From NCBI GenBank assembly GCA_905234355.1, contig CAJOHP010000064.1, forward strand, positions 1-13,397: 13,397 nt of DNA, read 5' to 3'. The notes under the pieces were generated by a model. The model did not search any database and was not told where the DNA came from. It worked only from the letters and a program-made list of their open reading frames with translations. Positions 1 to 6,837 of the stretch are shown piece by piece; the first letter of the stretch is position 1; every line of letters begins with the position of its first letter. A program made the translations under genes and the position numbers. Source of the DNA: an uncultured Prevotella sp. Lineage in GTDB: Bacteria; Bacteroidota; Bacteroidia; Bacteroidales; Bacteroidaceae.

Positions 1-2
1 AG

Positions 3-1781
3 GCGTCCGCTGGCCATGAGGAACTTCTCGGCCTGCGAGGCCATACCGCCGCGGGCGAGCAGGTCGGCAAAGATGTCGAAGTTGCCGGCCCGATAGGCTC
101 CGGTGTACTGTGAGCGCTCCTTCAGGTCGGGGAAGGCGCACCACTGTCCCTGCTCGTGGGCAATGATGGGCGACTGGTTGGGTGTCTGCCTCTTGTAGTT
201 GCGCGGATAGGCTATGCCGCTGTAGTAGTCGTTGTCGCTCGAGGGCGGTGTGCGGTTCCACTCGTCCAGGCCGCGTGCGCCGCCCTTGACGTGGTACTCC
301 GAGCCGCTGTCCCACGCCCATCCGCCGCCCACGGATGCGCCGCAGTAGACGCGTGTGCTGTCGTACTGATGCATCTGCTGCACCCAGTCGTTGCAGTAGC
401 TCACCCAGTCGCCTGCCGGCTCATTGCCCGCAGCCATCATCACGAAGGAGGGGTGATGACCATACTCATCGACGATGCGCTTGGACTCCTCGAGCAGATA
501 CTGGTCTATCTTCATGCCGCGGCGCAGGCGCACACCGTGATTGGGCCACGACGGGCCCTCGGGCTGCAGATAGATGCCCACCCTGTCGGCCGCGGCGAAG
601 GCAGCGTCGGGCGGACAGTAGCTATGGAAGCGCACGTGGTTGAGCCCATACTCCTTGCACTTGCGGAAGATACGGAGCCACTCCTGCTCGTTGGTGGGCG
701 GATATCCCGTCTCGGGGAAACAGCAGTTCTCGACGGTGCCGCGCAGAAACAGGGGGCGGCCGTTGATGTAGAACTGCCGTCCGCGTATCCGTATGTCGCG
801 CATGCCGAAGGTGGTCTCGTAGGCATCGTCGCCGGCAAAGACGGTGAGGCGGTAGAGATAGGGACTGAACTCATCCCAGGTGCGCATTCCGGACCCCATA
901 TCGATGTCGAAAGAGAGATGCTGTCGGCCGTTGAGTTCGAAGAAGTGGAGCTGTGGGCGGATGATGGGTTTCTCGGAGAACTGCTGTCCGTCGTGGTCGA
1001 GCTGGTAGGTGAGTCCCCACTCCTTGACCTGCATGATGTGCCAGGAGCCGAGCCACTTGTTTGCATTGTTGTCGAGGTCGACCACGACGCGGGCCTTACG
1101 TCGTGCCACATCGGGATAGACGCGCACCTGTTCGATGTTGACGTGTCGCGGTCTGGCCTGCAGTTCCATTCGCCCCACGATGCCGTTCCAGTTGCCCTGT
1201 GTCTGGTCGGTCACGCTGTGTGAGTCCTGCCCGACGCAGACGTTGTCGATACCGTTGTAGACGCAGATGGCTATCTCGTTGCGCTGTCCCAGCCTGACCA
1301 ACCGTGTGATGTCGTAGCGGTGGGGCGTGGAGAGGGAGGTGCGGTGGCCCGCCTGGCGCCCATTGACGTAGACGGTGGTCTCGATGTGTGGCCGCTCGAG
1401 GAAGAGGGTGATGCGCTGCTTGCGCCATGTCTTCGGCACATAGACAGTGCGGCGGTACCAGGCACGGCCCACATAGTGGCGCTCTGGAGTGAGGAAGAAG
1501 GGGAAGCGCATCTGTCCCTGCTGGCGGTAGGGTGCCATGTAGGGGTTGAAATAGTAGCTGGAGTCATAGAGCGAGCCCGTCCACTGGGTATGGAGAGTCA
1601 CAGGGTCGCCCTTGCCATTGGTAAGCATGGAGCCCGGCAGGGTGACGTAGTCGGCATAGCGTAGACTGTCGCCCATGGCGAAGTCCCATGTGCCGGATAG
1701 CGAGATGACCTGCTGGGCGCACATATAGTCTGCGGCAAAGAGCGCCAGAAGGGCATGCAGGAGGAGAAAGACGCGTTTCAT
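3..1781 (-). CDS. Secreted glycoside hydrolase family 2 enzyme (beta-galactosidase-like), C-terminus cut by window edge
   Basis: Reading the minus strand from the ATG at 1781 gives 593 uninterrupted codons to the left edge, so the 3' end is missing. Residues 1-22 look like a Sec signal peptide (Lys-Arg, then a Leu-rich core, with cleavage plausible after Cys-Ala before Gln-Gln), so the enzyme is probably periplasmic or surface-located. Roughly residues 25-210 form the GH2 sugar-binding jelly roll (RAWYRRTVYVP, TTVYVNGRQAGHR). About 214-330 is the Ig-like sandwich, and the TIM barrel starts near FYINGRPLFLRG. The GNEP motif places the likely acid/base at Glu454. The HEQGQWC motif places the likely nucleophile at Glu543; the spacing of 89 residues is normal for GH2. 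The family hydrolyses terminal beta-linked sugars from glycans, but the exact substrate cannot be read from sequence. The start lies 15 bp after the sensor-kinase stop, which implies co-transcription. Confidence 0.9.
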   Translation of the reverse strand, partial: MKRVFLLLHALLALFAADYMCAQQVISLSGTWDFAMGDSLRYADYVTLPGSMLTNGKGDPVTLHTQWTGSLYDSSYYFNPYMAPYRQQGQMRFPFFLTPERHYVGRAWYRRTVYVPKTWRKQRITLFLERPHIETTVYVNGRQAGHRTSLSTPHRYDITRLVRLGQRNEIAICVYNGIDNVCVGQDSHSVTDQTQGNWNGIVGRMELQARPRHVNIEQVRVYPDVARRKARVVVDLDNNANKWLGSWHIMQVKEWGLTYQLDHDGQQFSEKPIIRPQLHFFELNGRQHLSFDIDMGSGMRTWDEFSPYLYRLTVFAGDDAYETTFGMRDIRIRGRQFYINGRPLFLRGTVENCCFPETGYPPTNEQEWLRIFRKCKEYGLNHVRFHSYCPPDAAFAAADRVGIYLQPEGPSWPNHGVRLRRGMKIDQYLLEESKRIVDEYGHHPSFVMMAAGNEPAGDWVSYCNDWVQQMHQYDSTRVYCGASVGGGWAWDSGSEYHVKGGARGLDEWNRTPPSSDNDYYSGIAYPRNYKRQTPNQSPIIAHEQGQWCAFPDLKERSQYTGAYRAGNFDIFADLLARGGMASQAEKFLMASGR

Positions 1782-1796
1782 CGTGTGTGTGTGTTG

Positions 1797-3308
1797 CTAC
1801 ATGCTCAGGTCGAGGACGAAGCGCGTGCCTTTGCTGAAGGAAGGGTCGATGCTGAGGTCGCCGCCCATCTTCTGAGCCATGCCCTTGCAGATGGGCAGGC
1901 CGAGGCCGTCGCCCTGTGCCAGGTCGCGTATCTCAAGGAAGGGCTTGAAGACATCGTCGCGCTTGTCGGCGGGTATGCCGCAGCCCGTATCAAGGACAAG
2001 GAACTGCTGGGAGTGCACACTGCGTTTCTTCCACTCCAGCGTGATGTGTCCGCCCTCGGGAGTATAGGCTGCAGCGTTGCTGAGCAGGTGACGCAGGATG
2101 TGGGTGACATAGTCACGGCTGATGGCAGCGGTCATCTTGGGTGCCACGACCTTCAGCTCGACGCCGGGCCTGACCTTGGGGCGTATCTCTTCTATAAGCT
2201 GTTCGCAGAAAGGCTGCACCTGCACCTGCTCGGCCTCGGCAGGCGTGGTGTCGAGATTGTCGAGCTCGGCCAGCGTCTCTATGTGCGAGGCAAAGTCCTT
2301 CAGGGCTTTCACCTCGGGCACGTGTCCGTCAAGCTTCTGGAGCGAGGGCGAGAGCTGCGAGGCAATGTTCTTCAGGAACTTAGCCTTCAGTGCATTGTTC
2401 TCCTTGAGCTCCTTGATGAGGTTCTTCTGCTTTCGTGTCTGGAGGATGTAGCGCATCAGGACAATGGCTCCGACGACGAGTGCTGCAGCGAGTATGGCAG
2501 CCAACACACAGAGTGTGACGATGATGGCGGTGCGCGCCGAGATGGAGCTGTCCTTATCAGCTATAGTAGCCTCATGGGTAGCAATCTGCTGCTTGAGGGA
2601 GTCGACCTCCTGTGTGTGTGTGAGTGCGGTGACGGAGTCGCGCCAGGCCATGAAACTGTTGTAGGCCTGTGCCACCATGCCAGCACTGCCGGCCCGTCGC
2701 CCGTTGTCGATGAGGGTGCGGTAGGCCTGTGTGACCTTGCCGTACTCCTTGCTGCTGGTGAGCTTCTCCACCATCTCGGCCAGCACGGCATCGCCCTTGG
2801 CGTTTTGCCCGAAGGTGTAGTAGAAGATGGTCTTCTGGTAGAGCAGGTCGCCCATCACGCTTTTGTCGTCGGTGGCAGTGCGTGCATGTCGCTCCATGAT
2901 GGCCAGCTGGTCGCGGCCGCTGTCGGCCTTGCGCATCTTGGTGTACATCTTCAGACGTTCGCGCGAGGTCTGGTAGTGCAGTGCCGCCTTCTCGCTGGCA
3001 GAGGCATGCTGGTCGGCATCGATGCATTGGTCTATGCGCCGGAGCAGGTCGAAGGCCTCGTGATAGAGATTCTCGGCATAGTAGAGGGCGGTGGCCTTGG
3101 TACCGCACTCCACACCCTGCCGTGCATGGCCGGCGCCTGCGTAGCTCTCAAAGGCTCGGATATACATGTAGCGGGCTGCAATCATCTTGCCCTGGGCTGC
3201 CTCGGCCTCGGCACGCTGCTGCTGCTCGTTCTTCTGCACCTGCTGGGCGCTGGCACAGATACCGAAAAAGAGCAAACTCAAGAAGAAAGAAATCAGTCGG
3301 GTCTTCAT
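1797..3308 (-). CDS. Membrane sensor histidine-kinase-like protein with helical-repeat periplasmic domain and degenerate H-box
   Basis: This 503-residue protein has a signal peptide (cleavage plausible after Ala21), a helical TPR-like periplasmic region (about 35-230), a short coiled coil (230-258) and one membrane helix (about 259-287). A DHp-like helical segment (about 290-350) and a C-terminal HATPase_c domain (about 365-503) follow. The ATPase motifs are intact: N-box with Asn411 (HLLSNAAAYTPEGG), G1 DTGCGIP at 440-446, and G2 GDGLGLP at 466-472. The H-box is not intact. The segment FLKNIASQLSPSL (311-323) aligns with the usual FLxNxSHExRTPL, and Ser317 (codon 2358-2360) replaces the phospho-accepting His. 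It may therefore be a non-canonical or pseudo-kinase that signals by ATP-dependent conformational change. No response regulator is adjacent. The gene sits 88 bp after the S41 protease gene and 15 bp before the GH2 gene, suggesting it senses or controls something linked to the hydrolase. Confidence 0.88.
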   Translation of the reverse strand: MKTRLISFFLSLLFFGICASAQQVQKNEQQQRAEAEAAQGKMIAARYMYIRAFESYAGAGHARQGVECGTKATALYYAENLYHEAFDLLRRIDQCIDADQHASASEKAALHYQTSRERLKMYTKMRKADSGRDQLAIMERHARTATDDKSVMGDLLYQKTIFYYTFGQNAKGDAVLAEMVEKLTSSKEYGKVTQAYRTLIDNGRRAGSAGMVAQAYNSFMAWRDSVTALTHTQEVDSLKQQIATHEATIADKDSSISARTAIIVTLCVLAAILAAALVVGAIVLMRYILQTRKQKNLIKELKENNALKAKFLKNIASQLSPSLQKLDGHVPEVKALKDFASHIETLAELDNLDTTPAEAEQVQVQPFCEQLIEEIRPKVRPGVELKVVAPKMTAAISRDYVTHILRHLLSNAAAYTPEGGHITLEWKKRSVHSQQFLVLDTGCGIPADKRDDVFKPFLEIRDLAQGDGLGLPICKGMAQKMGGDLSIDPSFSKGTRFVLDLSM

Positions 3309-3396
3309 ATTGGTGTGTTGTATTTTTTTTGTTTGACAATTCAGGTTTCGTTTTCGCTCTGGCTTTCAAAAGATGTGAAGCAAGGAATGGAGATGC

Positions 3397-5010
3397 CTAC
3401 ACCTTGGGGAAGGCTTCGCCCTGTCTGAGCACCTTTATGGCCCGGACGACGGTGGGGTCGTCTCTGTTGATGAACTCTATCCACTCCTGCTCGCTGAGCA
3501 TGGTGTAGACGATGCGTGCTACGAGGTAGCGTTCGAGCAGCTGGTGGGAGCGCTGCACCAGAAGGTTGCGTCGCTTGAGGCCATGGCCGTCGGCCCACTG
3601 CACGAACTTGTCGACCAGACGCTGGCGGTGCAGATAGTCTGCAAGCCCGTCGGCCGAGGTGTACTGCGAGAGCTGGCGACGATTCTGGTCGGTGTATTCG
3701 TAGCCGTACTGCAGGAGCAGGCCCGTGATGATGGCCTCTTTATAATAAGAGGTATAGTTGGTAGTGTCTTCGGCCACGAAGATGTCTGGCGTGATGCCTC
3801 CTCCGCCGTAGACCGTGCGTCCGATGCTGGTCTTATAGGCTGGCCCGGTGTGGTGTATGCTGTCCTGCGAGAAGAACTCGCCGTGCTGATAGCGCACCAT
3901 CAGGTCTTCCTCATACTCTTTTCCGCTGCCCATGGTATAGGGTTTCTGTATGCACCGTCCCGAGGGGGAGTAGTATCGGGCGATGGTGAGGCGCATGAGC
4001 GAGCCATCGTTGAACTCGATGGGTTTCTGCACCAGTCCCTTGCCGAAGGAGCGCCGACCGACGATAGTGCCTCGATCGTTGTCTTGTATGGCTCCGGCGA
4101 GTATCTCTGATGCCGATGCCGATGCCTCGTCGATGAGCACCACGAGGGGCATCTTCTGATAGATGCCACGGCCGTCGCTCACAAAGTCCTGACGGGGGGA
4201 GTTGCGTCCCTCGGTATAGACGATGATGCGTCCCTTAGGCAGGAACTCGTTGGCTATGCGGGTGGCCGACTCAAGGTAGCCCCCCGTGTTGCCACGCAAG
4301 TCGACGACAAGCTGTGTGAAGCCTTCCTGAGAGAGCTGTGCCAATGCGATGAGTAGTTCAGGGTAGGTGTTCTCGCCGAAATTCTTGATGCGCACATAGC
4401 CCGTCTGCTCGTCGAGCATGTAAGCCGCATTGACACTGTGCATGGGTATCTCGCCACGCACCACGGTGAAGTGCCGCAGCTCCCGTTCGCCATAGCGCAG
4501 CACACCTATGTTCACCTTGGTGTCCTTGGGGCCCTTCAGACGGTGTATCGTCTCCTCGTTGGTGACCTTTGGACCTACGAAGAGTGAGTCGTCGATGGTC
4601 ACTATCTTGTCGCCCGCCAGAAGTCCGGCACGCTCTGAAGGCCCGTTCTTTATCACGTTCTGCACTCTGACAGTGTCCTTGCGTATGGTGAACTCGATGC
4701 CCACGCCAGAAAACGACCCTCTCAGGTCGTCCTCAGCGCTCTGTTTGTCCTTGGCGGAGATATAGACGGAATGCGGGTCGAGCTCGGAGAGCAACTGCGG
4801 CATGGCCTTCTCCACAAGGTCGGCCACGTCGACGGTATCTACATACTGGTCGTCGATGATATGCAGCAGGTTTTGCAGCTTGCTCGTGCCGGAATTGATA
4901 ATGCTCAGTCGGGTGCCTCCAAAGTGGTTGGCATAGAATGTTCCGATGAAGATGCCCACTACGGCGCTTAAGGCCAGCCATAGCGGTGAAAAACGGTTTT
5001 GCTTACTCAT
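3397..5010 (-). CDS. S41 family C-terminal processing peptidase with PDZ domain
   Basis: The 537-residue protein starts MSKQNRFSPLW and has an N-terminal membrane anchor (about residues 8-27) and a helical N-domain with the family signature ELDPHSVYIS. A PDZ domain follows (about 98-185; GVGIEF, GPSERAGLLAGDKI), then the S41 protease core. The Ser-Lys dyad is visible: Ser299 within EASASASEI and Lys324 within SFGKGLVQ, with the 25-residue spacing found in Prc/CtpA enzymes. A helical C-terminal extension (about 440-537) is usual for Bacteroidetes members. These proteases cleave envelope proteins near their C-termini in the periplasm. An in-frame upstream extension exists to 5151, but it lies inside the deaminase gene and lacks family similarity. 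The ATG at 5010, overlapping the deaminase stop as ATGA, is the better start and implies translational coupling. The substrate is unknown. Confidence 0.93.
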   Translation of the reverse strand: MSKQNRFSPLWLALSAVVGIFIGTFYANHFGGTRLSIINSGTSKLQNLLHIIDDQYVDTVDVADLVEKAMPQLLSELDPHSVYISAKDKQSAEDDLRGSFSGVGIEFTIRKDTVRVQNVIKNGPSERAGLLAGDKIVTIDDSLFVGPKVTNEETIHRLKGPKDTKVNIGVLRYGERELRHFTVVRGEIPMHSVNAAYMLDEQTGYVRIKNFGENTYPELLIALAQLSQEGFTQLVVDLRGNTGGYLESATRIANEFLPKGRIIVYTEGRNSPRQDFVSDGRGIYQKMPLVVLIDEASASASEILAGAIQDNDRGTIVGRRSFGKGLVQKPIEFNDGSLMRLTIARYYSPSGRCIQKPYTMGSGKEYEEDLMVRYQHGEFFSQDSIHHTGPAYKTSIGRTVYGGGGITPDIFVAEDTTNYTSYYKEAIITGLLLQYGYEYTDQNRRQLSQYTSADGLADYLHRQRLVDKFVQWADGHGLKRRNLLVQRSHQLLERYLVARIVYTMLSEQEWIEFINRDDPTVVRAIKVLRQGEAFPKV

Positions 5011-5447
5011 AATGTGGGATTGCCTCCTTCTACTTCCATAAATATCACTTCCACACCTGCCCGCTCGAGCAGCTCGATGCCGTCGGTGAGTCGGTATTTC
5101 TCTCCATAGACCACCCGTCTGATGCCCGCCTGGATGATGAGCTTGGCACACTCTATGCAGGGCGAGGCGGTGATGTAGATGGTCGAGCCCTCACTGTTGT
5201 TGCCCGAGCGTGCCAGCTTCGTTATAGCATTGGCCTCGGCATGCAACACATAGGGCTTGGACAGGCCGGCCTCGTCCTCACACACGTTCTCAAAACCTGT
5301 GGGCGTGCCGTTGTAGCCGTCGCTGATGATCATCTTGTCCTTCACCACCAAGGCGCCTACTTGCCGCCGTTGGCAGTAGCTGTTCTCCGCCCAGATGCGA
5401 GCCATGCGCAAATAGCGGCTATCCAGTTTTCGCTGCTTATCGTCCAT
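5007..5447 (-). CDS. Cytidine/deoxycytidylate deaminase family protein (dCMP deaminase-like)
   Basis: The 146-residue protein belongs to the zinc-dependent cytidine/deoxycytidylate deaminase superfamily. The zinc site is complete: His69 and catalytic Glu71 in HAEAN, and Cys97 and Cys100 in SPCIEC. The N-terminal half (QVGALVVKDKMIISDGYNGTP, with the NGTPTG loop and a following Cys-Glu-Asp stretch) matches dCMP deaminases of the ComEB type. These convert dCMP to dUMP to feed thymidylate synthesis in the cytoplasm. Length is normal. It is the first gene of the presumed four-gene leftward unit. A good promoter ends about 45 bp upstream of the ATG at 5447, and the stop overlaps the protease start by four bases. 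Nucleotide specificity is inferred from family resemblance, not proven. Confidence 0.92.
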   Translation of the reverse strand: MDDKQRKLDSRYLRMARIWAENSYCQRRQVGALVVKDKMIISDGYNGTPTGFENVCEDEAGLSKPYVLHAEANAITKLARSGNNSEGSTIYITASPCIECAKLIIQAGIRRVVYGEKYRLTDGIELLERAGVEVIFMEVEGGNPTL

Positions 5448-5491
5448 CGTTCTGTCTGATAGTCTATGCTTCTGTTTTCTTTTTCAGATTG

Positions 5492-5522
5492 CAAAGTTAC
5501 GCCTTTTTCGCGAAACGGCAAA
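5492..5522 (-). promoter_or_regulatory. Bacteroidetes-type promoter for the deaminase-protease-kinase-GH2 unit
   Basis: On the minus strand the -33 box TTTG (5522-5519) and the -7 box TAACTTTG (5499-5492) are separated by 19 bp, matching the Bacteroidetes sigma-ABfr consensus. Transcription would start near 5485, leaving a leader of about 38 nt before the deaminase ATG at 5447. No comparable promoter was found before the kinase or GH2 genes, which supports a single transcript. Confidence 0.75.
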
Positions 5523-5533
5523 TTTTTCACGCA

Positions 5534-5549
5534 TTTTCTTTTAAGAAAA
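5534..5549. repeat. Short perfect inverted repeat upstream of the deaminase promoter
   Basis: TTTTCTT (5534-5540) is followed by two Ts and the exact complement AAGAAAA (5543-5549). It sits 12 bp upstream of the deaminase -33 box. It could be a protein-binding site, but AT-rich palindromes of this size also occur by chance. Confidence 0.35.
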
Positions 5550-5568
5550 GGAACAGATGCAACCGACA

Positions 5569-5637
5569 GGCATGACAAGCCGTCCCTCTGCAGCTGCTGC
5601 CAGCCAGGTAGGGGTGTGCCTCAAAGGGTGTCATGCC
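5569..5637. repeat. 9-bp inverted repeat pair within the divergent promoter region
   Basis: GGCATGACA at 5569-5577 is exactly complementary to TGTCATGCC at 5629-5637, with 51 bp between the arms. The pair lies between the two divergent promoters and just upstream of the Rpn gene promoter. It may be an operator pair, a remnant of a mobile-element end, or chance. No transposase-like element ends or target duplications are obvious. Confidence 0.35.
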
Positions 5638-5657
5638 GAATGATTTTGACCGCAAAA

Positions 5658-5689
5658 TTTGGCCGTCTCAGAAAGAATGCTTAACTTTG
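5658..5689 (+). promoter_or_regulatory. Bacteroidetes-type promoter for the Rpn-family nuclease gene
   Basis: TTTG at 5658-5661 and TAACTTTG at 5682-5689 are 20 bp apart, a close match to the Bacteroidetes -33/-7 consensus. Transcription would start near 5696, giving a leader of only about 13 nt before the ATG at 5709. No Shine-Dalgarno sequence is visible. Confidence 0.75.
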
Positions 5690-5708
5690 CAGACAAAAAC
5701 AACGCAAC

Positions 5709-6704
5709 ATGCAGAAGAACAGGTTCATACGCTTCGACTGGGCAGCCAAGTACATGCTTCGCAACAAAGCCGACTTCGTCATCTTCGAGGGGCTCATCTC
5801 GGAGTTGGTGAAAGAGAAAGTGACCATCGTGGAATTGCTGGAAAGCGAGTCGAACAAAGAGTCGAAGGACGGCAAGTACAATCGTGTAGACATCAAGGCC
5901 AAGAACTCGAAGGGTGAGATTATCCTGGTGGAAATACAGCAGACCCGTGAGCTGGACTACCTTCAGCGTATGCTCTATGGTGTGGCCCGGGCTGTGACGG
6001 AGCACATCCTTGGCGGCCAATCCTACGGGCACATCAGAAAGATTTACAGCATCAACATCCTTTATTTCGACCTTGGGCAAGGAGCCGACTATCTGTATCA
6101 CGGACAGACCACGCTCACCGGCGTACATACCGACGACACCCTGCAGCTGACGGATTACGAACGCGACGATCTGCACGTTCTGGAGCCTAAGGATGTATTC
6201 CCGGAGTATTTCGTCATCCGTGTCAACGAGTTTGACAAACTGGCTGTCACCCCCCTAGAGGAATGGATGCAGTATCTGAAAGACGAATACATAAAGCCAG
6301 ACACTAAAGTGCCTGGCCTGCGAGAGGCACGTGAGCGTTTGGAGTACCTGCGCATGACGCCGGAAGAGCAACAGGACTATGACTTCTACCTGGACACTTT
6401 GGTTCGTGACACCGACGTAATGAAAACAAAGATCCTAGAAGCTGAAATAAAAGGCAGGAAAAAGGGACTGGAAGAAGGAAGAGCTCAGGGATTGGAAGAA
6501 GGAAAGGCTCAAGGATTGGAAGAAGGAAGAGCCGAAGGAATAGCCGAAGGAAAGGCTCAAGGACTGGAAGAAGGAAGAGCCGAAGGAAGAGCCGAAGAAC
6601 GACTGGCCAATGCCCGCAACCTGAAAGAGAATGGCGTGCCTATAGATGTGATAGTGAAAAGCCTGGGACTCACTGCCGACGAAATGGAGCAGCTGTCTCT
6701 ATAG
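5709..6704 (+). CDS. Rpn-family recombination-promoting nuclease / PD-(D/E)XK nuclease family putative transposase
   Basis: The 331-residue protein opens with RFDWAAKYMLRNKADFVIFE, typical of the Rpn/PD-(D/E)XK 'transposase' family. The nuclease core is visible: Asp61 in NRVDIKA and Glu75-x-Gln77 in ILVEIQQ, with acidic residues near 42-47 upstream. The conserved ELDYLQRMLYG and YSINILYFDLGQG segments follow. Residues 253-296 are eleven tetrapeptide units of Gly-x-x-Glu/Gln type, probably a long charged helix. The C-terminal segment 300-331 (NARNLKENGVPIDVIVKSLG) looks like a small helical DNA- or protein-binding module. E. coli Rpn proteins cleave DNA and promote RecA-independent recombination. 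There are no terminal inverted repeats and no second transposase gene, so it is not an evident insertion sequence. The gene is visibly more A-rich than its neighbours, consistent with horizontal acquisition. An in-frame internal ATG at 6420 could start a C-terminal product. Confidence 0.88.
   Translation: MQKNRFIRFDWAAKYMLRNKADFVIFEGLISELVKEKVTIVELLESESNKESKDGKYNRVDIKAKNSKGEIILVEIQQTRELDYLQRMLYGVARAVTEHILGGQSYGHIRKIYSINILYFDLGQGADYLYHGQTTLTGVHTDDTLQLTDYERDDLHVLEPKDVFPEYFVIRVNEFDKLAVTPLEEWMQYLKDEYIKPDTKVPGLREARERLEYLRMTPEEQQDYDFYLDTLVRDTDVMKTKILEAEIKGRKKGLEEGRAQGLEEGKAQGLEEGRAEGIAEGKAQGLEEGRAEGRAEERLANARNLKENGVPIDVIVKSLGLTADEMEQLSL
6465..6596 (+). repeat. In-frame purine-rich tandem repeat (12/24-bp units) inside the Rpn gene
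   Basis: This stretch contains eleven degenerate 12-bp units, mostly paired as 24-bp units encoding GLEEGRAQ, GLEEGKAQ, GLEEGRAE, GIAEGKAQ, GLEEGRAE and a half-unit GRAE. The plus strand is strongly purine-biased (GGA, GAA, AGA codons). Units differ mainly at third positions and at Arg/Lys and Gln/Glu. Such repeats can change copy number in frame by slippage or recombination, altering the length of the C-terminal helix. Confidence 0.9.
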
Positions 6705-6766
6705 CACAGCACAGGCACTGCCGCCTACATACAGCAGCAACTCAAAAGAACTGTCCTGACATAATA

Positions 6767-6813
6767 CAACAGACGCACAGCCGCCAGCAGTAATGACGGC
6801 TGTGTGTCTGTTG
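6767..6813. terminator. Strong hairpin between convergent genes, probable bidirectional terminator
   Basis: A 17-bp stem (6767-6783 paired with 6797-6813, one G-U wobble) encloses a 13-nt loop. It lies 62 bp after the Rpn stop and 24 bp after the M3 peptidase stop on the other strand. There is no long T-run on either side, so termination strength is uncertain, but the position suits a shared terminator for the two converging transcripts. Confidence 0.65.
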
Positions 6814-6837
6814 AAGGGAGTCGGGAAAAGCATAGAT

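Noticed and set aside
156..1223. 355-codon plus-strand open frame at the left edge
   Set aside because: It lies opposite an uninterrupted GH2 coding sequence with both catalytic motifs; the product is Ala/Val/His-rich and matches no family I recognise.
1782..1793. Short TG/CA dinucleotide run in the leader of the GH2 gene as a phase-variation tract
   Set aside because: Only about five to six units long, too short to suggest frequent slippage, and outside the coding frame.
1755..3428. 557-codon plus-strand open frame opposite the sensor kinase gene
   Set aside because: It is an antisense shadow: the minus strand carries clear HATPase motifs and a signal peptide, while this frame encodes a His/Leu/Val-rich low-similarity product with no recognisable domain.
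5011..5151. In-frame N-terminal extension of the S41 protease
   Set aside because: It overlaps the deaminase gene, adds Arg/His-rich residues unlike the family, and would bury the membrane anchor that follows Met at 5010.
6465..6596. CRISPR-like or non-coding tandem array
   Set aside because: The repeats are contiguous, in frame, have no spacers, and encode the Gly-x-x-Glu tetrapeptides common at the C-terminal side of Rpn-type proteins.
5709..6704. Complete insertion sequence
   Set aside because: Despite the 'putative transposase' family name, no terminal inverted repeats or target-site duplication flank the gene, and it has its own chromosomal-type promoter.
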